A stretch of 64,000 nt of DNA from Acipenser ruthenus. Taxonomy: Eukaryota; Chordata; Actinopteri; Acipenseriformes; Acipenseridae. Below are positions 31,451 through 45,150 of this stretch, piece by piece. The stretch is taken from NCBI RefSeq assembly GCF_902713425.1, contig NC_081217.1:12351585-12415584 (forward strand), read 5' to 3'. The notes under the pieces were generated by a model. That model was given only the letters and a program-made list of their open reading frames with translations. It was not told where the DNA came from and did no database searches. Each line of letters opens with the position of its first letter. Position 1 is the stretch's first letter. A program made the translations under genes and the position numbers.

Positions 31451-33968
31451 TTCCACCGACGACTTTGCACAACGCTGCAGCACACTGCTGAACCTCCCAT
31501 GTCTGACGCTGCAGTAAATCACCTGGCGTGTGCGTGTACTTGTTCTTTTTCTGTTTATATTAAGGAGGGCGACAGGTTTTGTCGCATTCTGTATGGAATC
31601 ACAAGGACACTCCTCTTACTGAAAGAAAATATACTGCAAACAGAGCGATCGCTTCACGGTTTGAATCAAAATCAGAACAGTCTGTTAGCAAATGAACTTC
31701 ATCAAAAAACCACAAAGGCATTACATAAATGTTACAGATATATTTCGTAGACAGAACAGTTGTAACATATTTGAGTACATTTCTAAACAATCTGCTAATA
31801 ACAGACATAATCTCAAAGCGCTAAAATTTATTTTCAGATCTTATGAAAGACAAGTATGGTTGCGCATTATATCACAGAAAACAGGATAATCCTAGCGCTT
31901 CATTTAATCCCTCGGGTTGTACCATATGGAGATAGAAGATCCATTTGGATTCACATTGTAATAGTTTTTGATCGAGATTATCACGTCCTCGAGCTTGAAA
32001 TATTTTTTGTATGCTGCGGTATTTCAGATCTGAAATGGAATGTTTGGCATCTACGAAATGTCTAGCTAGTGGTGAATGGATATCTTTTCTCCTAATTGAA
32101 CTTTTATGCTTGCTCATCAATGCACAATCGTCACTGTCTAGTAGTTTTACCAACATATTGCAAATGGCAAGGACAAAAAAAACAAATAAATGACATGCGT
32201 TGAAGCACAGGTCATCACTTGTAAGACACTGTACTCTTTTTTTGTTGTATGGCTTGTAAAACGCAAACGCATTATCACAGGCGGCACAATTACGACATGG
32301 AAAAAAATCCAGTAGATTTGTCCAGTACACCTAGATCTCTCGAACATGTCAATGAGTCAGCCCTTAATAAACACTGTCCGTGTGCATTTCTGTGTATATG
32401 ACATTGTCTATAACCAATATCTGTTATGTAAGCGTATTGGTATGAAACCAATCGCAATTAATGCGATCCGTGTTTTCAGTCAGTTTGATAGTTTTAATCA
32501 ATCATCGAAAAAGCAGCAGTGCTTTGCAACTGTAGTTCATCTTTCTTACGTTTTGGTAAGATACCCACTCAGAACGTGTCCGCTTCCTCCAGCCCCCTAA
32601 GGAACACTGGAGCGGTCATCAATAACAGCGAGCAGTTGGTCAAAACCAACACTCGCTGTCTTCTTCACGCTCAAAAACGAACACTCTCACTCTTCCTCGT
32701 GGGTAGCGAGCCCAAACACTTTCAAAACGCATTTCGCTAGCAAATCACTATAGAAATGATCCCTGAAAGTATTGTTTTATGGGCAAGTGGCCGACCGTCT
32801 CCCTCCAACTCTGAGTGGCACCGGTAGCTGTGCCGGTGACAAATAAACAGGAGCACTTTCATATAATGCAATTGCTGTAGCCCAGTGAGTTGTTACAATA
32901 ACATTTCAAACTCATTCCAGACTGCAGGCGGTTAAAAGCTTAATTGGGTTCAATTTTTTGGTATGATTTAAAAAGTACGAGCCAGTTGCCTCATTTGCAT
33001 TGCCTGCCTTCCTCCTTTGCACTGTGACGTCTATCAAATGTGTGCTTAAAATCTGATGAATACGATTCCCATTTGAACCGTAAATATTTTAATTATACGC
33101 ATACAGTGTTCTGTTGGGCTCCGAGGGTGTTATCTAATAAAACAAGGTAATCGGTGAGCGCGTTCGGCTTAACCAAAACGTTGCTGTTTCAAGCCCACGC
33201 AGGGACGAGGCATTCTTTTTGTCAATCGCCTTTCTGTCAAGCCAGTAAACCTGTATATAATAAGAAACATTCAACAGCTCGGAAACACCATAATAGAATC
33301 CAATGCCTTTACAAATGTGTTTTGAAACTGTTCATTTTTCACCCAAATGCGGTTCTCAAAAATTGTTTTGCCTACATTTTTCTATTGCTATTATTATTTT
33401 TTCCAGAGTAAGACGAAAAAGCAAACATCCATGAAATAGGTAAACACTGCTACAGCGCTTGAACTGTCTCAACAAACGTTCAGCTCTAAAACGTGTACAT
33501 TGAAAGTCTATTAACATCTTTAACACAATCATGTGTGTTCCAATAGCGGCTATTCCACATGGTGATCAATAAAGTGAATGCTGGCTTTGTTCACATATTA
33601 GCAAGACGTTTTCAGGATTCACGCATATTCTGAACAAGCACACTAGAATATGTTAATGAAAGGACAGGAAAATAACAGGTTTATTGGCTCTGGTCTTGTA
33701 TCGTCACCCTGACTACTGTCAGGTAAGGAAGTGGCATTAATCAAAACGTAATTATGTAAGGTTACCAATGCGCAAATACGAAGCATATTAAAACTTCTTC
33801 ACAATCTTAAATCTTCCCACATGCATTTCAAACACTTACTGATAAGTACGGCCCTTTCCCAATGTAACTGCTTTGTTTGAACACCAAAGATGGCTTGGAT
33901 ATTTATGAAACCACGATACTATTGTTCCCACTTTCTTTAGAACTACCAAATGTGCGCTTCCCATGTCA

Positions 33969-34042
33969 GCCCTAGTAGCCTAATGGCTAAGGCCACTGGC
34001 CTCCTAAGCCAGGTATAGTGGGTTCGAGTCCCATCTGGGGTG
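33969..34042 (+). tRNA. tRNA-Arg-CCT: tRNA-Arg (CCT), unit 10
   Basis: Two substitutions: G9 to A, which lies inside box A, and one in the variable loop (GTATA). The anticodon and stems are intact. Confidence 0.88.
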
Positions 34043-34479
34043 GGGTTTTGTTATAAAATCGAACATAATTGTGTTATGTTTTATTGGCATGTGATATTTT
34101 GTAGATCTTGTTATCTGTTAAGTCCGCTCACGCTAGCCACAACGTGCTTGAGTGCTGTGGCAGCAGCCATGAAGCAAGTCAGTTTTTCAGTTGAAATAAA
34201 GATCTACTTTGTTTTTTGTGTATGGGTGGTTTGAAAAGATCACTTAAATTGTTACGTATTTTGAAATAAAGATGTATTCATTATTATGAACGTTGACAGA
34301 AAGGGTATTGTATTTACATTTCCCACGTGTGCTTGCCTTGTATAAATCGATGGAGTTTCAACAAAGGCATTTGACTTCGGTTCATGTTAGCCTATACTGC
34401 CATCTGCAGCATTACCGCGGGTGTCTTTTACTTCTTTTGACAATAATATGGATCATTTCACAGTCCCATGTAAGTACAT

Positions 34480-34561
34480 GTAGTCGTGGCCGAGTGGTTA
34501 AGGCGATGGACTAGAAATCCATTGGGGTTTCCCCGCGCAGGTTCGAATCCTGCCGACTACG
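34480..34561 (+). tRNA. tRNA-Ser-AGA: tRNA-Ser (AGA), unit 10
   Basis: The gene body is identical to unit 1. The 5' flank has two substitutions within the preceding 15 nt. Confidence 0.97.
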
Positions 34562-34726
34562 TAAGCTTTCTTTTTAATTGTATGTGTTCATTCCTAATAC
34601 ATGTTTAAAGATGAGGAATCTGAAATATTACTGGTTCTACTTCATATCGCACCGGTTCATTTTGTTAAAGAATGTTCATTTTGGCACCATTCCAAATGCT
34701 GTGGTTTCTTTAAAGAAGAAAAGTCA

Positions 34727-34800
34727 TGGCCCGTACGGGGATCGAACCCGCGACCTTGGCGTTATTAGCACCACGCTCTAACCAACTGAGCTAACCGGCC
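34727..34800 (-). tRNA. tRNA-Ile-AAT: tRNA-Ile (AAT), unit 10
   Basis: Identical to the unit 1 gene. Confidence 0.97.
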
Positions 34801-35088
34801 ACACACATGGAGCGCGTTAATAAAACCCGAGAAAAACAAGGCCTGCGGACATTATGATTACCAAGATGTTATGTTAAACTCAACAATAACACATTCAAAG
34901 TATTGGAAAGGCATAATTAGAGGTCTCATCTTTATGAGGCAGTTTAGCAGTGTGAAGAAAGTGGCGAGGTGCGGGCTTGCGGTGACTTTCTCTCATTTAA
35001 AAAGCTGTGATTTGAATACTAAAAAGAAAAACATGTAAAATTACCATGCATTCGGTGGACGTTTTAGAAATAAATTAACAAGAACAGT

Positions 35089-35170
35089 TGTCAGAAGTGG
35101 GGTTCGAGCCCACGCCTCCATGGAGACTGCGACCTGACCACAGCGCCTTAGACCGCTCGGCCATCCTGAC
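35089..35170 (-). tRNA. tRNA-Leu-CAG: tRNA-Leu (CAG), unit 10
   Basis: Majority sequence, as in unit 2. Confidence 0.89.
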
Positions 35171-37687
35171 TTACACCGATGACTTTGCACAACGCTGCAG
35201 CACACTGCTGAACCTCCCATGTCTGACGCTGCAGTAAATCACATGGCGTGTGCGTGTACTTGTTCTTTTTCTGTTTATATTAAGGAGGGCGACAGGTTTT
35301 GTCGCATTCTGTATGGAATCACAAGGACACTCCTCTTACTGAAAGAAAATATACTGCAAACAGAGCGATCTCTTCACGGTTTGAATCAAAATCAGAACAG
35401 TCTGTTAGCAAATGAACTTCATCAAAAAACCACAAAGGCATTACATAAATGTTACAGATATATTTCGTAGACAGAACAGTTGTAACATATTTGAGTACAT
35501 TTCTAAACAATCTGCTAATAACAGACATAATCTCAAAGCGCTATAATTTATTTTCAGATCTTATGAAAGACAAGTATGGTTGCGCATTATATCACAGAAA
35601 ACAGGATAATCCTAGCGCTTCATTTAATCCCTCGGGTTGTACCATATGGAGATAGAAGATCCATTTGGATTCACATTGTAATAGTTTTTGATCGAGATTA
35701 TCACGTCCTCGAGCTTGAAATATTTTTTGTATGCTGCGGTATTTCAGATCTGAAATGGAATGTTTGGCATCTACGAAATGTCTAGCTAGTGGTGAATGGA
35801 TATCTTTTCTCCTAATTGAACTTTTATGCTTGCTCATCAATGCGCAATCGTCACTGTCTAGTAGTTTTACCAACATATTGCAAATGGCAAGGACAAAAAA
35901 ACAAATAAATGACATGCGTTGAAGCACAGGTCATCACTTGTAAGACACTCTGCTCTTTTTTCGTTGTATGGCTTGTAAAACGCAAACGCATTATCACAGG
36001 CGGCACAATTACGACATGGAAAAAAATCCAGTAGATTTGTCCAGTACACCTAGATCTCTCGAACATGTCAATGAGTCAGCCCTTAATAAACACTGTCCGT
36101 GTTCATTTCTGTGTATATGACATTGTCTATAACCAATATCTGTTATGTAAGCGTATTGGTATGAAACCAATCGCAATTAATGCGATCCGTGTTTTCAGTC
36201 AGTTTGATAGTTTTAATCAATCATCGAAAATGCAGCAGTGCTTTGCAACTGTAGTTCATCTTTCTTGCGTTTTGGTAAGATACCCACGCAGAACGTGTCC
36301 GCTTCCTCCAGCCCCCAAAGGAACACTGGAGCGGTCATCAATAACAGCGAGCAGTTGGTCAAAAACAACACTCGCTGTCTTCTTCACGCTCAAAAACGAA
36401 CACTCTCACTCTTCCTCGTGGGTAGCGAGCCCAAACACTTTCAAAACGCATTTCGCTAGCAAATCACTATAGAAATGATCCCTGAAAGTATTGTTTTATG
36501 GGCAAGTGGCCGACCGTCTCCCTCCAACTCTGAGTGGCACCGGTAGCTGTGCCGGTGACAAATAAACAGGAGCACTTTCATATAATGCAATTGCTGTAGC
36601 CCAGTGAGTTGTTACAATAACATTTCAAACTCATTCCAGACTGCAGGCGGTTAAAAGCTTAATTGGGTTCAATTTTTTGGTATGATTTAAAAAGTACGAG
36701 CCAGTTGCCTCATTTGCATTGCCTGCCTTCCTCCTTTGCACTGTGACGTCTATCAAATGTGTGCTTAAAATCTGATGAATACGATTCCCATTTGAACCGT
36801 AAATATTTTAATTATACACATACAGTGTTCTGTTGGGCTCCGAGGGTGTTATCTAATAAAACAAGGTAATCGGTGAGCGCGTTCGGCTTAACCAAAACGT
36901 TGCTGTTTCAAGCCCACGCAGGGACGAGGCATTCTTTTTGTCAATCGCCTTTCTGTCAAGCCAGTAAACCTGTATATAATAAGAAACATTCAACAGCTCG
37001 GAAACACCATAATAGAATCCAATGCCTTTACAAATGTGTTTTGAAACTGTTCATTTTTCACCCAAATGCGGTTCTCAAAAATTGTTTTGCCTACATTTTT
37101 CTATTGCTATTATTATTTTTTCCAGAGTAAGACGAAAAAGCAAACATCCATGAAATAGGTAAACACTGCTACAGCGCTTGAACTGTCTCAACAAACGTTC
37201 AGCTCTAAAACGTGTACATTGAAAGTCTATTAACATCTTTAACACAATCATGTGTGTTCCAATAGCGGCTATTCCACATGGTGATCAATAAAGTGAATGC
37301 TGGCTTTGTTCACATATTAGCAAGACGTTTTCAGGATTCACGCATATTCTGAACAAGCACACTAGAATATGGTAATGAAAGGACAGGAAAATAACAGGTT
37401 TATTGGCTTTGGTCTTGTATCGTCACCCTGACTACTGTCAGGTAAGGAAGTGGCATTAATCAAAACGTAATTATGTAAGGTTACCAATGCGCAAATACGA
37501 AGCATATTAAAACTTCTTCACAATCTTAAATCTTCCCACATGCATTTCAAACACTTACTGATAAGTACGGCCCTTTCCCAATGTAACTGCTTTGTTTGAA
37601 CACCAAAGATGGCTTGGATATTTATGAAACCACGATACTATTGTTCCCACTTTCTTTAAAACTACCAAATGTGCGCTTCCCATGTCA

Positions 37688-37761
37688 GCCCTAGTGGCCT
37701 AATGGCTAAGGCCACTGGCCTCCTAAGCCAGGGATAGTGGGTTCGAGTCCCATCTGGGGTG
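37688..37761 (+). tRNA. tRNA-Arg-CCT: tRNA-Arg (CCT), unit 11
   Basis: Majority sequence, identical to unit 1. Confidence 0.92.
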
Positions 37762-38198
37762 GGGTTTTGTTATAAAATCGAACATAATTGTGTTATGTTT
37801 TATTGGCATGTGATATTTTGTAGATCTTGTTATCTGCTAAGTCCGCTCACGCTAGCCACAACGTGCTTGAGTGCTGTGGCAGCAGCCATGAAGCAAGTCA
37901 GTTTTTCAGTTGAAATCAAGATCTACTTTGTTTTTTGTGTATGGGTGGTTTGAAAAGATCACTTAAATTGTTACGTATTTTGAAATAAAGATGTATTCAT
38001 TATTATGAACGTTGACAGAAAGGATATTGTATTTACATTTCCCACGTGTGCTTGCCTTGTATAAATCGATGGAGTTTCAACAAAGGCATTTGACTTCGGT
38101 TCATGTTAGCCTATACTGCCATCTGCAGCATTACCGCGGGTGTCTTTTACTTCTTTTGACAATAATATGGATCATTTCACAGTCCAATGTAAGAACAT

Positions 38199-38280
38199 GT
38201 AGTCGTGGCCGAGTGGTTAAGGCGATGGACTAGAAATCCATTGGGGTTTCCCCGCGCAGGTTCGAATCCTGCCGACTACG
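38199..38280 (+). tRNA. tRNA-Ser-AGA: tRNA-Ser (AGA), unit 11
   Basis: Identical to the unit 1 gene. Confidence 0.97.
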
Positions 38281-38445
38281 TAAGCTTTCTTTTTAATTGT
38301 ATGTGTTCATTCCTAATACATGTTTAAAGATGAGGAATCTGAAATATTACTGGTTCTACTTCATATCGCACCGGTTCATTTTGTTAAAGAATGTTCATTT
38401 TGGCACCATTCCAAATGCTGTGGTTTCTTTAAAGAAGAAAAGTCA

Positions 38446-38519
38446 TGGCCCGTACGGGGATCGAACCCGCGACCTTGGCGTTATTAACACCACGCTCTAA
38501 CCAACTGAGCTAACCGGCC
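38446..38519 (-). tRNA. tRNA-Ile-AAT: tRNA-Ile (AAT), unit 11
   Basis: The anticodon loop reads TTAATAA instead of CTAATAA (position 32 C to T), a pyrimidine swap normally tolerated there. Confidence 0.95.
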
Positions 38520-38807
38520 ACACACATGGAGCACGTTAATAAAACCCGAGAAAAACAAGGCCTGCGGACATTATGATTACCAAGATGTTATGTTAAACTC
38601 AACAATAACACATTCAAAGTATTGGAAAGGCATAATTAGAGGTCTCATCTTTATGAGGCAGTTTAGCAGTGTGAAGAAAGTGGCGAGGTGCGGGCTTGCG
38701 GTGACTTTCTCTCATTTAAAAAGCTGTGATTTGAATACTAAAAAGAAAAACATGTAAAATTACCAAGCATTCGGTGGACGTTTTAGAAATAAATTAACAA
38801 GAACAGT

Positions 38808-38889
38808 TGTCAGAAGTGGGGTTCGAGCCCACGCCTCCATGGAGACTGCGACCTGACCACAGCGCCTTAGACCGCTCGGCCATCCTGAC
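38808..38889 (-). tRNA. tRNA-Leu-CAG: tRNA-Leu (CAG), unit 11
   Basis: Majority sequence, as in unit 2. Confidence 0.89.
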
Positions 38890-40054
38890 TTACACCGACG
38901 ACTTTGCACAACGCTGCAGCACACTGCTGAACCTCCCATGTCTGACGCTGCAGTAAATCACCTTGCGTGTGCGTGTACTTGTTCTTTTTCTGTTTATATT
39001 AAGGAGGGCGACAGGTTTTGTCGCATTCTGTATGGAATCACAAGGACACTCCTCTTACTGAAAGAAAATATACTGCAAACAGAGCGATCGCTTCACGGTT
39101 TGAATCAAAATCAGAACAGTCTGTTAGCAAATGAACTTCATCAAAAAACCACAAAGGCATTACATAAATGTTACAGATATATTTCGTAGACAGAACAGTT
39201 GTAACATATTTGAGTACATTTCTAAACAATCTGCTAATAACAGACATAATCTCAAAGCGCTATAATTTATTTTCAGATCTTATGAAAGACAAGTATGGTT
39301 GCGCATTATATCACAGAAAACAGGATAATCCTAGCGCTTCATTTAATCCCTCGGGTTGTACCATATGGAGATAGAAGATCCATTTGGATTCACATTGTAA
39401 TAGTTTTTGATCGAGATTATCACGTCCTCGAGCTTGAAATATTTTTTGTATGCTGCGGTATTTCAGATCTGAAATGGAATGTTTGGCATCTACGAAATGT
39501 CTAGCTAGTGGTGAATGGATATCTTTTCACCTAATTGAACTTTTATGCTTGCTCATCAATGCGCAATCGTCACTGTCTAGTAGTTTTACCAACATATTGC
39601 AAATGGCAAGGACAAAAAAAACAAATAAATGACATGCGTTGAAGCACAGGTCATCACTTGTAAGACACTGTACTCTTTTTTCGTTGTATGGCTTGTAAAA
39701 CGCAAACGCATTATCACAGGCGGCACAATTACGACATGGAAAAAAAATCCAGTAGATTTGTCCAGTACACCTAGATCTCTCGAACATGTCAATGAGTCAG
39801 CCCTTAATAAACACTGTCCGTGTTCATTTCTGTGTATATGACATTGTCTATAACCAATATCTGTTATGTAAGCGTATTGGTATGAAACCAATCGCAATTA
39901 ATGCGATCCGTGTTTTCAGTCAGTTAGATAGTTTTAATCAATCATCGAAAAAGCAGCAGTGCTTTGCAACTGTAGTTCATCTTTCTTACGTTTTGGTAAG
40001 ATACCCACTCAGAACGTGTCCGCTTCCTCCAGCCCCCTAAGGAACACTGGAGTG

Positions 40055-40070
40055 GTCATCAACAACACTC
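40055..40070. other. 24-bp deletion junction removing a hairpin arm, unit 11
   Basis: The sequence reads 'gtcatcaacaacactcg'; other units have 24 more bases after 'gtcatcaa', comprising the left arm and loop of the long spacer hairpin. The same junction occurs near 43754 (unit 12) and 47445 (unit 13). Confidence 0.93.
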
Positions 40071-41384
40071 GCTGTCTTCTTCACGCTCAAAAACGAACAC
40101 TCTCACTCTTCCTCGTGGGTAGCGAGCCCAAACACTTTCAAAACGCATTTCGCTAGCAAATCACTATAGAAATGATCCCTGAAAGTATTGTTTTATGGGC
40201 AAGTGGCCGACCGTCTCCCTCCAACTCTGAGTGGCACCGGTAGCTGTGCCGGTGACAAATAAACAGGAGCACTTTCATATAATGCAATTGCTGTAGCCCA
40301 GTGAGTTGTTACAATAACATTTCAAACTCATTCCAGACTGCAGGCGGTTAAAAGCTTAATTGGGTTCAATTTTTTGATATGATTTAAAAAGTACGAGCCA
40401 GTTGCCTCATTTGCATTGCCTGCCTTCCTCCTTTGCACTGTGACGTCTATCAAATGTGTGCTTAAAATCTGATGAATACGATTCCCATTTGAACCGTAAA
40501 TATTTTAATTATACGCATACAGTGTTCTGTTGGGCTCCGAGGGTGTTATCTAATAAAACAAGGTAATCGGTGAGCGCGTTCGGCTTAACCAAAACGTTGC
40601 TGTTTCAAGCCCACGCAGGGACGAGGCATTCTTTTTGTCAATCGCCTTTCTGTCAAGCCAGTAAACCTGTATATAATAAGAAACATTCAACAGCTCGGAA
40701 ACACCATAATAGAATCCAATGCCTTTACAAATGTGTTTTGAAACTGTTCATTTTTCACCCAAATGCGGTTCTCAAAAATTGTTTTGCCTACATTTTTCTA
40801 TTGCTATTATTATTTTTTCCAGAGTAAGACGAAAAAGCAAACATCCATGAAATAGGTAAACACTGCTACAGCGCTTGAACTGTCTCAACAAACGTTCAGC
40901 TCTAAAACGTGTACATTGAAAGTCTATTAACATCTTTAACACAATCATGTGTGTTCCAATAGCGGCTATTCCACATGGTGATCAATAAAGTGAATGCTGG
41001 CTTTGTTCACATATTAGCAAGACGTTTTCAGGATTCACGCATATTCTGAACAAGCACACTAGAATATGGTAATGAAAGGACAGGAAAATAACAGGTTTAT
41101 TGGCTTTGGTCTTGTATCGTCACCCTGACTACTGTCAGGTAAGGAAGTGGCATTAATCAAAACGTAATTATGTAAGGTTACCAATGCGCAAATACGAAGC
41201 ATATTAAAACTTCTTCACAATCTTAAATCTTCCCACATGCATTTCAAACACTTACTGATAAGTACGGCCCTTTCCCAATGTAACTGCTTTGTTTGAACAC
41301 CAAAGATGGCTTGGATATTTATGAAACCACGATACTATTGTTCCCACTTTCTTTAGAACTACCAAATGTGCGCTTCCCATGTCA

Positions 41385-41458
41385 GCCCTAGTGGCCTAAT
41401 GGCTAAGGCCACTGGCCTCCTAAGCCAGGGATAGTGGGTTCGAGTCCCATCTGGGGTG
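41385..41458 (+). tRNA. tRNA-Arg-CCT: tRNA-Arg (CCT), unit 12
   Basis: Majority sequence, identical to unit 1. Confidence 0.92.
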
Positions 41459-41895
41459 GGGTTTTGTTATAAAATCGAACATAATTGTGTTATGTTTTAT
41501 TGGCATGTGATATTTTGTAGATCTTGTTATCTGTTAAGTCCGCTCACGCTAGCCACAACGTGCTTGAGTGCTGTGGCAGCAGCCATGAAGCAAGTCAGTT
41601 TTTCAGTTGAAATCAAGATCTACTTTGTTTTTTGTGTATGGGTGGTTTGAAAAGATCACTTAAATTGTTACGTATTTTGAAATAAAGATGTATTCATTAT
41701 TATGAACGTTGACAGAAAGGATATTGTATTTACATTTCCCACGTGTGCTTGCCTTGTATAAATCGATGGAGTTTCAACAAAGGCATTTGACTTCGGTTCA
41801 TGTTAGCCTATACTGCCATCTGCAGCATTACCGCGGGTGTCTTTTACTTCTTTTGACAATAATATGGATCATTTCACAGTCCAATGTAAGAACAT

Positions 41896-41977
41896 GTAGT
41901 CGTGGCCGAGTGGTTAAGGCGATGGACTAGAAATCCATTGGGGTTTCCCCGCGCAGGTTCGAATCCTGCCGACTACG
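41896..41977 (+). tRNA. tRNA-Ser-AGA: tRNA-Ser (AGA), unit 12
   Basis: Identical to the unit 1 gene. Confidence 0.97.
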
Positions 41978-42142
41978 TAAGCTTTCTTTTTAATTGTATG
42001 TGTTCATTCCTAATACATGTTTAAAGATGAGGAATCTGAAATATTACTGGTTCTACTTCATATCGCACCGGTTCATTTTGTTGAAGAATGTTCATTTTGG
42101 CACCATTCCAAATGCTGTGGTTTCTTTAAAGAAGAAAAGTCA

Positions 42143-42216
42143 TGGCCCGTACGGGGATCGAACCCGCGACCTTGGCGTTATTAGCACCACGCTCTAACCA
42201 ACTGAACTAACCGGCC
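42143..42216 (-). tRNA. tRNA-Ile-AAT: tRNA-Ile (AAT), unit 12
   Basis: Position 11 C to T in the D stem gives box A TAGTTCAGTTGG and a G-U pair in place of G-C. Shared with unit 13. Confidence 0.95.
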
Positions 42217-42499
42217 ACACACATGGAGTGCGTTAATAAAACCCGAGAAAAACAAGGCCTGCGGACATTATGATTACCAAGATGTTAAACTCAACAATAA
42301 CACATTCAAAGTATTGGAAAGGCATAATTAGAGGTCTCATCTTTATGAGGCAGTTTAGCAGTGTGAAGAAAGTGGCGAGGTGCGGGCTTGCGGTGACTTT
42401 CTCTCATTTAAAAAGCTGTGATTTGAATACTAAAAAGAAAAACATGTAAAATTACCAAGCATTCGGTGGACGTTTTAGAAATAAATTAACAAGAACAGT

Positions 42500-42581
42500 T
42501 GTCAGAAGTGGGGTTCGAGCCCACGCCTCCATGGAGACTGCGACCTGACCACAGCGCCTTAGACCGCTCGGCCATCCTGAC
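42500..42581 (-). tRNA. tRNA-Leu-CAG: tRNA-Leu (CAG), unit 12
   Basis: Majority sequence, as in unit 2. Confidence 0.89.
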
Positions 42582-45076
42582 TTACACCGACGACTTTGCA
42601 CAACGCTGCAGCACACTGCTGAACCTCCCATGTCTGACGCTGCAGTAAATCACCTGGCGTGTGCGTGTACTTGTTCTTTTTCTGTTTATATTAAGGAGGG
42701 CGACAGGTTTTGTCGCATTCTGTATGGAATCACAAGGACACTCCTCTTACTGAAAGAAAATATACTGCAAACAGAGCGATCGCTTCACGGTTTGAATCAA
42801 AATCAGAACAGTCTGTTAGCAAATGAACTTCATCAAAAAACCACAAAGGCATTACATAAATGTTACAGATATATTTCGTAGACAGAACAGTTGTAACATA
42901 TTTGAGTACATTTCTAAACAATCTGCTAATAACAGACATAATCTCAAAGCGCTATAATTTATTTTCAGATCTTATGAAAGACAAGTATGGTTGCGCATTA
43001 TATCACAGAAAACAGGATAATCCTAGCGCTTCATTTAATCCCTCGGGTTGTACCATATGGAGATAGAAGATCCATTTGGATTCACATTGTAATAGTTTTT
43101 GATCGAGATTATCACGTCCTCGAGCTTGAAATATTTTTTGTATGCTGCGGTATTTCAGATCTGAAATGGAATGTTTGGCATCTACGAAATGTCTAGCTAG
43201 TGGTGAATGGATATCTTTTCACCTAATTGAACTTTTATGCTTGCTCATCAATGCGCAATCGTCACTGTCTAGTAGTTTTACCAACATATTGCAAATGGCA
43301 AGGACAAAAAAAACAAATAAATGACATGCGTTGAAGCACAGGTCATCACTTGTAAGACACTGTACTCTTTTTTCGTTGTATGGCTTGTAAAACGCAAACG
43401 CATTATCACAGGCGGCACAATTACGACATGGAAAAAAAATCCAGTAGATTTGTCCAGTACACCTAGATCTCTCGAACATGTCAATGAGTCAGCCCTTAAT
43501 AAACACTGTCCGTGTTCATTTCTGTGTATATGACATTGTCTATAACCAATATCTGTTATGTAAGCGTATTGGTATGAAACCAATCGCAATTAATGCGATC
43601 CGTGTTTTCAGTCAGTTAGATAGTTTTAATCAATCATCGAAAAAGCAGCAGTGCTTTGCAACTGTAGTTCATCTTTCTTACGTTTTGGTAAGATACCCAC
43701 TCAGAACGTGTCCGCTTCCTCCAGCCCCCTAAGGAACACTGGAGTGGTCATCAACAACACTCGCTGTCTTCTTCACGCTCAAAAACGAACACTCTCACTC
43801 TTCCTCGTGGGTAGCGAGCCCAAACACTTTCAAAACGCATTTCGCTAGCAAATCACTATAGAAATGATCCCTGAAAGTATTGTTTTATGGGCAAGTGGCC
43901 GACCGTCTCCCTCCAACTCTGAGTGGCACCGGTAGCTGTGCCGGTGACAAATAAACAGGAGCACTTTCATATAATGCAATTGCTGTAGCCCAGTGAGTTG
44001 TTACAATAACATTTCAAACTCATTCCAGACTGCAGGCGGTTAAAAGCTTAATTGGGTTCAATTTTTTGATATGATTTAAAAAGTACGAGCCAGTTGCCTC
44101 ATTTGCATTGCCTGCCTTCCTCCTTTGCACTGTGACGTCTATCAAATGTGTGCTTAAAATCTGATGAATACGATTCCCATTTGAACCGTAAATATTTTAA
44201 TTATACGCATACAGTGTTCTGTTGGGCTCCGAGGGTGTTATCTAATAAAACAAGGTAATCGGTGAGCGCGTTCGGCTTAACCAAAACGTTGCTGTTTCAA
44301 GCCCACGCAGGGACGAGGCATTCTTTTTGTCAATCGCCTTTCTGTCAAGCCAGTAAACCTGTATATAATAAGAAACATTCAACAGCTCGGAAACACCATA
44401 ATAGAATCCAATGCCTTTACAAATGTGTTTTGAAACTGTTCATTTTTCACCCAAATGCGGTTCTCAAAAATTGTTTTGCCTACATTTTTCTATTGCTATT
44501 ATTATTTTTTCCAGAGTAAGACGAAAAAGCAAACATCCATGAAATAGGTAAACACTGCTACAGCGCTTGAACTGTCTCAACAAACGTTCAGCTCTAAAAC
44601 GTGTACATTGAAAGTCTATTAACATCTTTAACACAATCATGTGTGTTCCAATAGCGGCTATTCCACATGGTGATCAATAAAGTGAATGCTGGCTTTGTTC
44701 ACATATTAGCAAGACGTTTTCAGGATTCACGCATATTCTGAACAAGCACACTAGAATATGGTAATGAAAGGACAGGAAAATAACAGGTTTATTGGCTTTG
44801 GTCTTGTATCGTCACCCTGACTACTGTCAGGTAAGGAAGTGGCATTAATCAAAACGTAATTATGTAAGGTTACCAATGCGCAAATACGAAGCATATTAAA
44901 ACTTCTTCACAATCTTAAATCTTCCCACATGCATTTCAAACACTTACTGATAAGTACGGCCCTTTCCCAATGTAACTGCTTTGTTTGAACACCAAAGATG
45001 GCTTGGATATTTATGAAACCACGATACTATTGTTCCCACTTTCTTTAGAACTACCAAATGTGCGCTTCCCATGTCA

Positions 45077-45150
45077 GCCCTAGTGGCCTAATGGCTAAGG
45101 CCACTGGCCTCCTAAGCCAGGGATAGTGGGTTCGAGTCCCATCTGGGGTG
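45077..45150 (+). tRNA. tRNA-Arg-CCT: tRNA-Arg (CCT), unit 13
   Basis: Majority sequence, identical to unit 1. Confidence 0.92.

Larger units (their letters stand above)
29767..33486 (+). repeat. Repeat unit 9
   Basis: Length 3720 bp. The spacer is 31451-33968. tRNA-Arg, tRNA-Ile and tRNA-Leu all carry changes here; only tRNA-Ser has the majority sequence. It has the 'gctctggtc' allele (near 29968) shared with units 10 and 15-18. Confidence 0.97.
33487..37205 (+). repeat. Repeat unit 10
   Basis: Length 3719 bp. The spacer is 35171-37687. tRNA-Ser, -Ile and -Leu have the majority sequence; tRNA-Arg has two substitutions. The base pairs just upstream of tRNA-Ser differ from most units ('cccatgtaagtacat'). 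Confidence 0.97.
37206..40902 (+). repeat. Repeat unit 11
   Basis: Length 3697 bp; the shortening is mainly a 24-bp deletion near 40062. The spacer is 38890-41384. The 3' part shares 'cagttagatag' (near 39921), an 8-A run (near 39738) and 'ggagtggtc' (near 40050) with unit 12. Confidence 0.97.
40903..44594 (+). repeat. Repeat unit 12 (hybrid of unit 13-like 5' part and unit 11-like 3' part)
   Basis: Length 3692 bp. The spacer is 42582-45076. The 5' part shares 'ttgttgaagaatg' (near 42079), the tRNA-Ile change, 'ggagtgcg' and the 5-bp deletion with unit 13. The 3' part shares 'cagttagatag' and 'ggagtggtc' with unit 11. The 24-bp deletion lies near 43754. Confidence 0.97.

Noticed and set aside
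31872-32330. Longest six-frame opening, 152 aa on the minus strand in unit 9
   Set aside because: It exists only because of homopolymer-length differences. The same region is split into shorter, differently framed openings in other units, there is no recognisable domain, and it overlaps other equally long openings on both strands.
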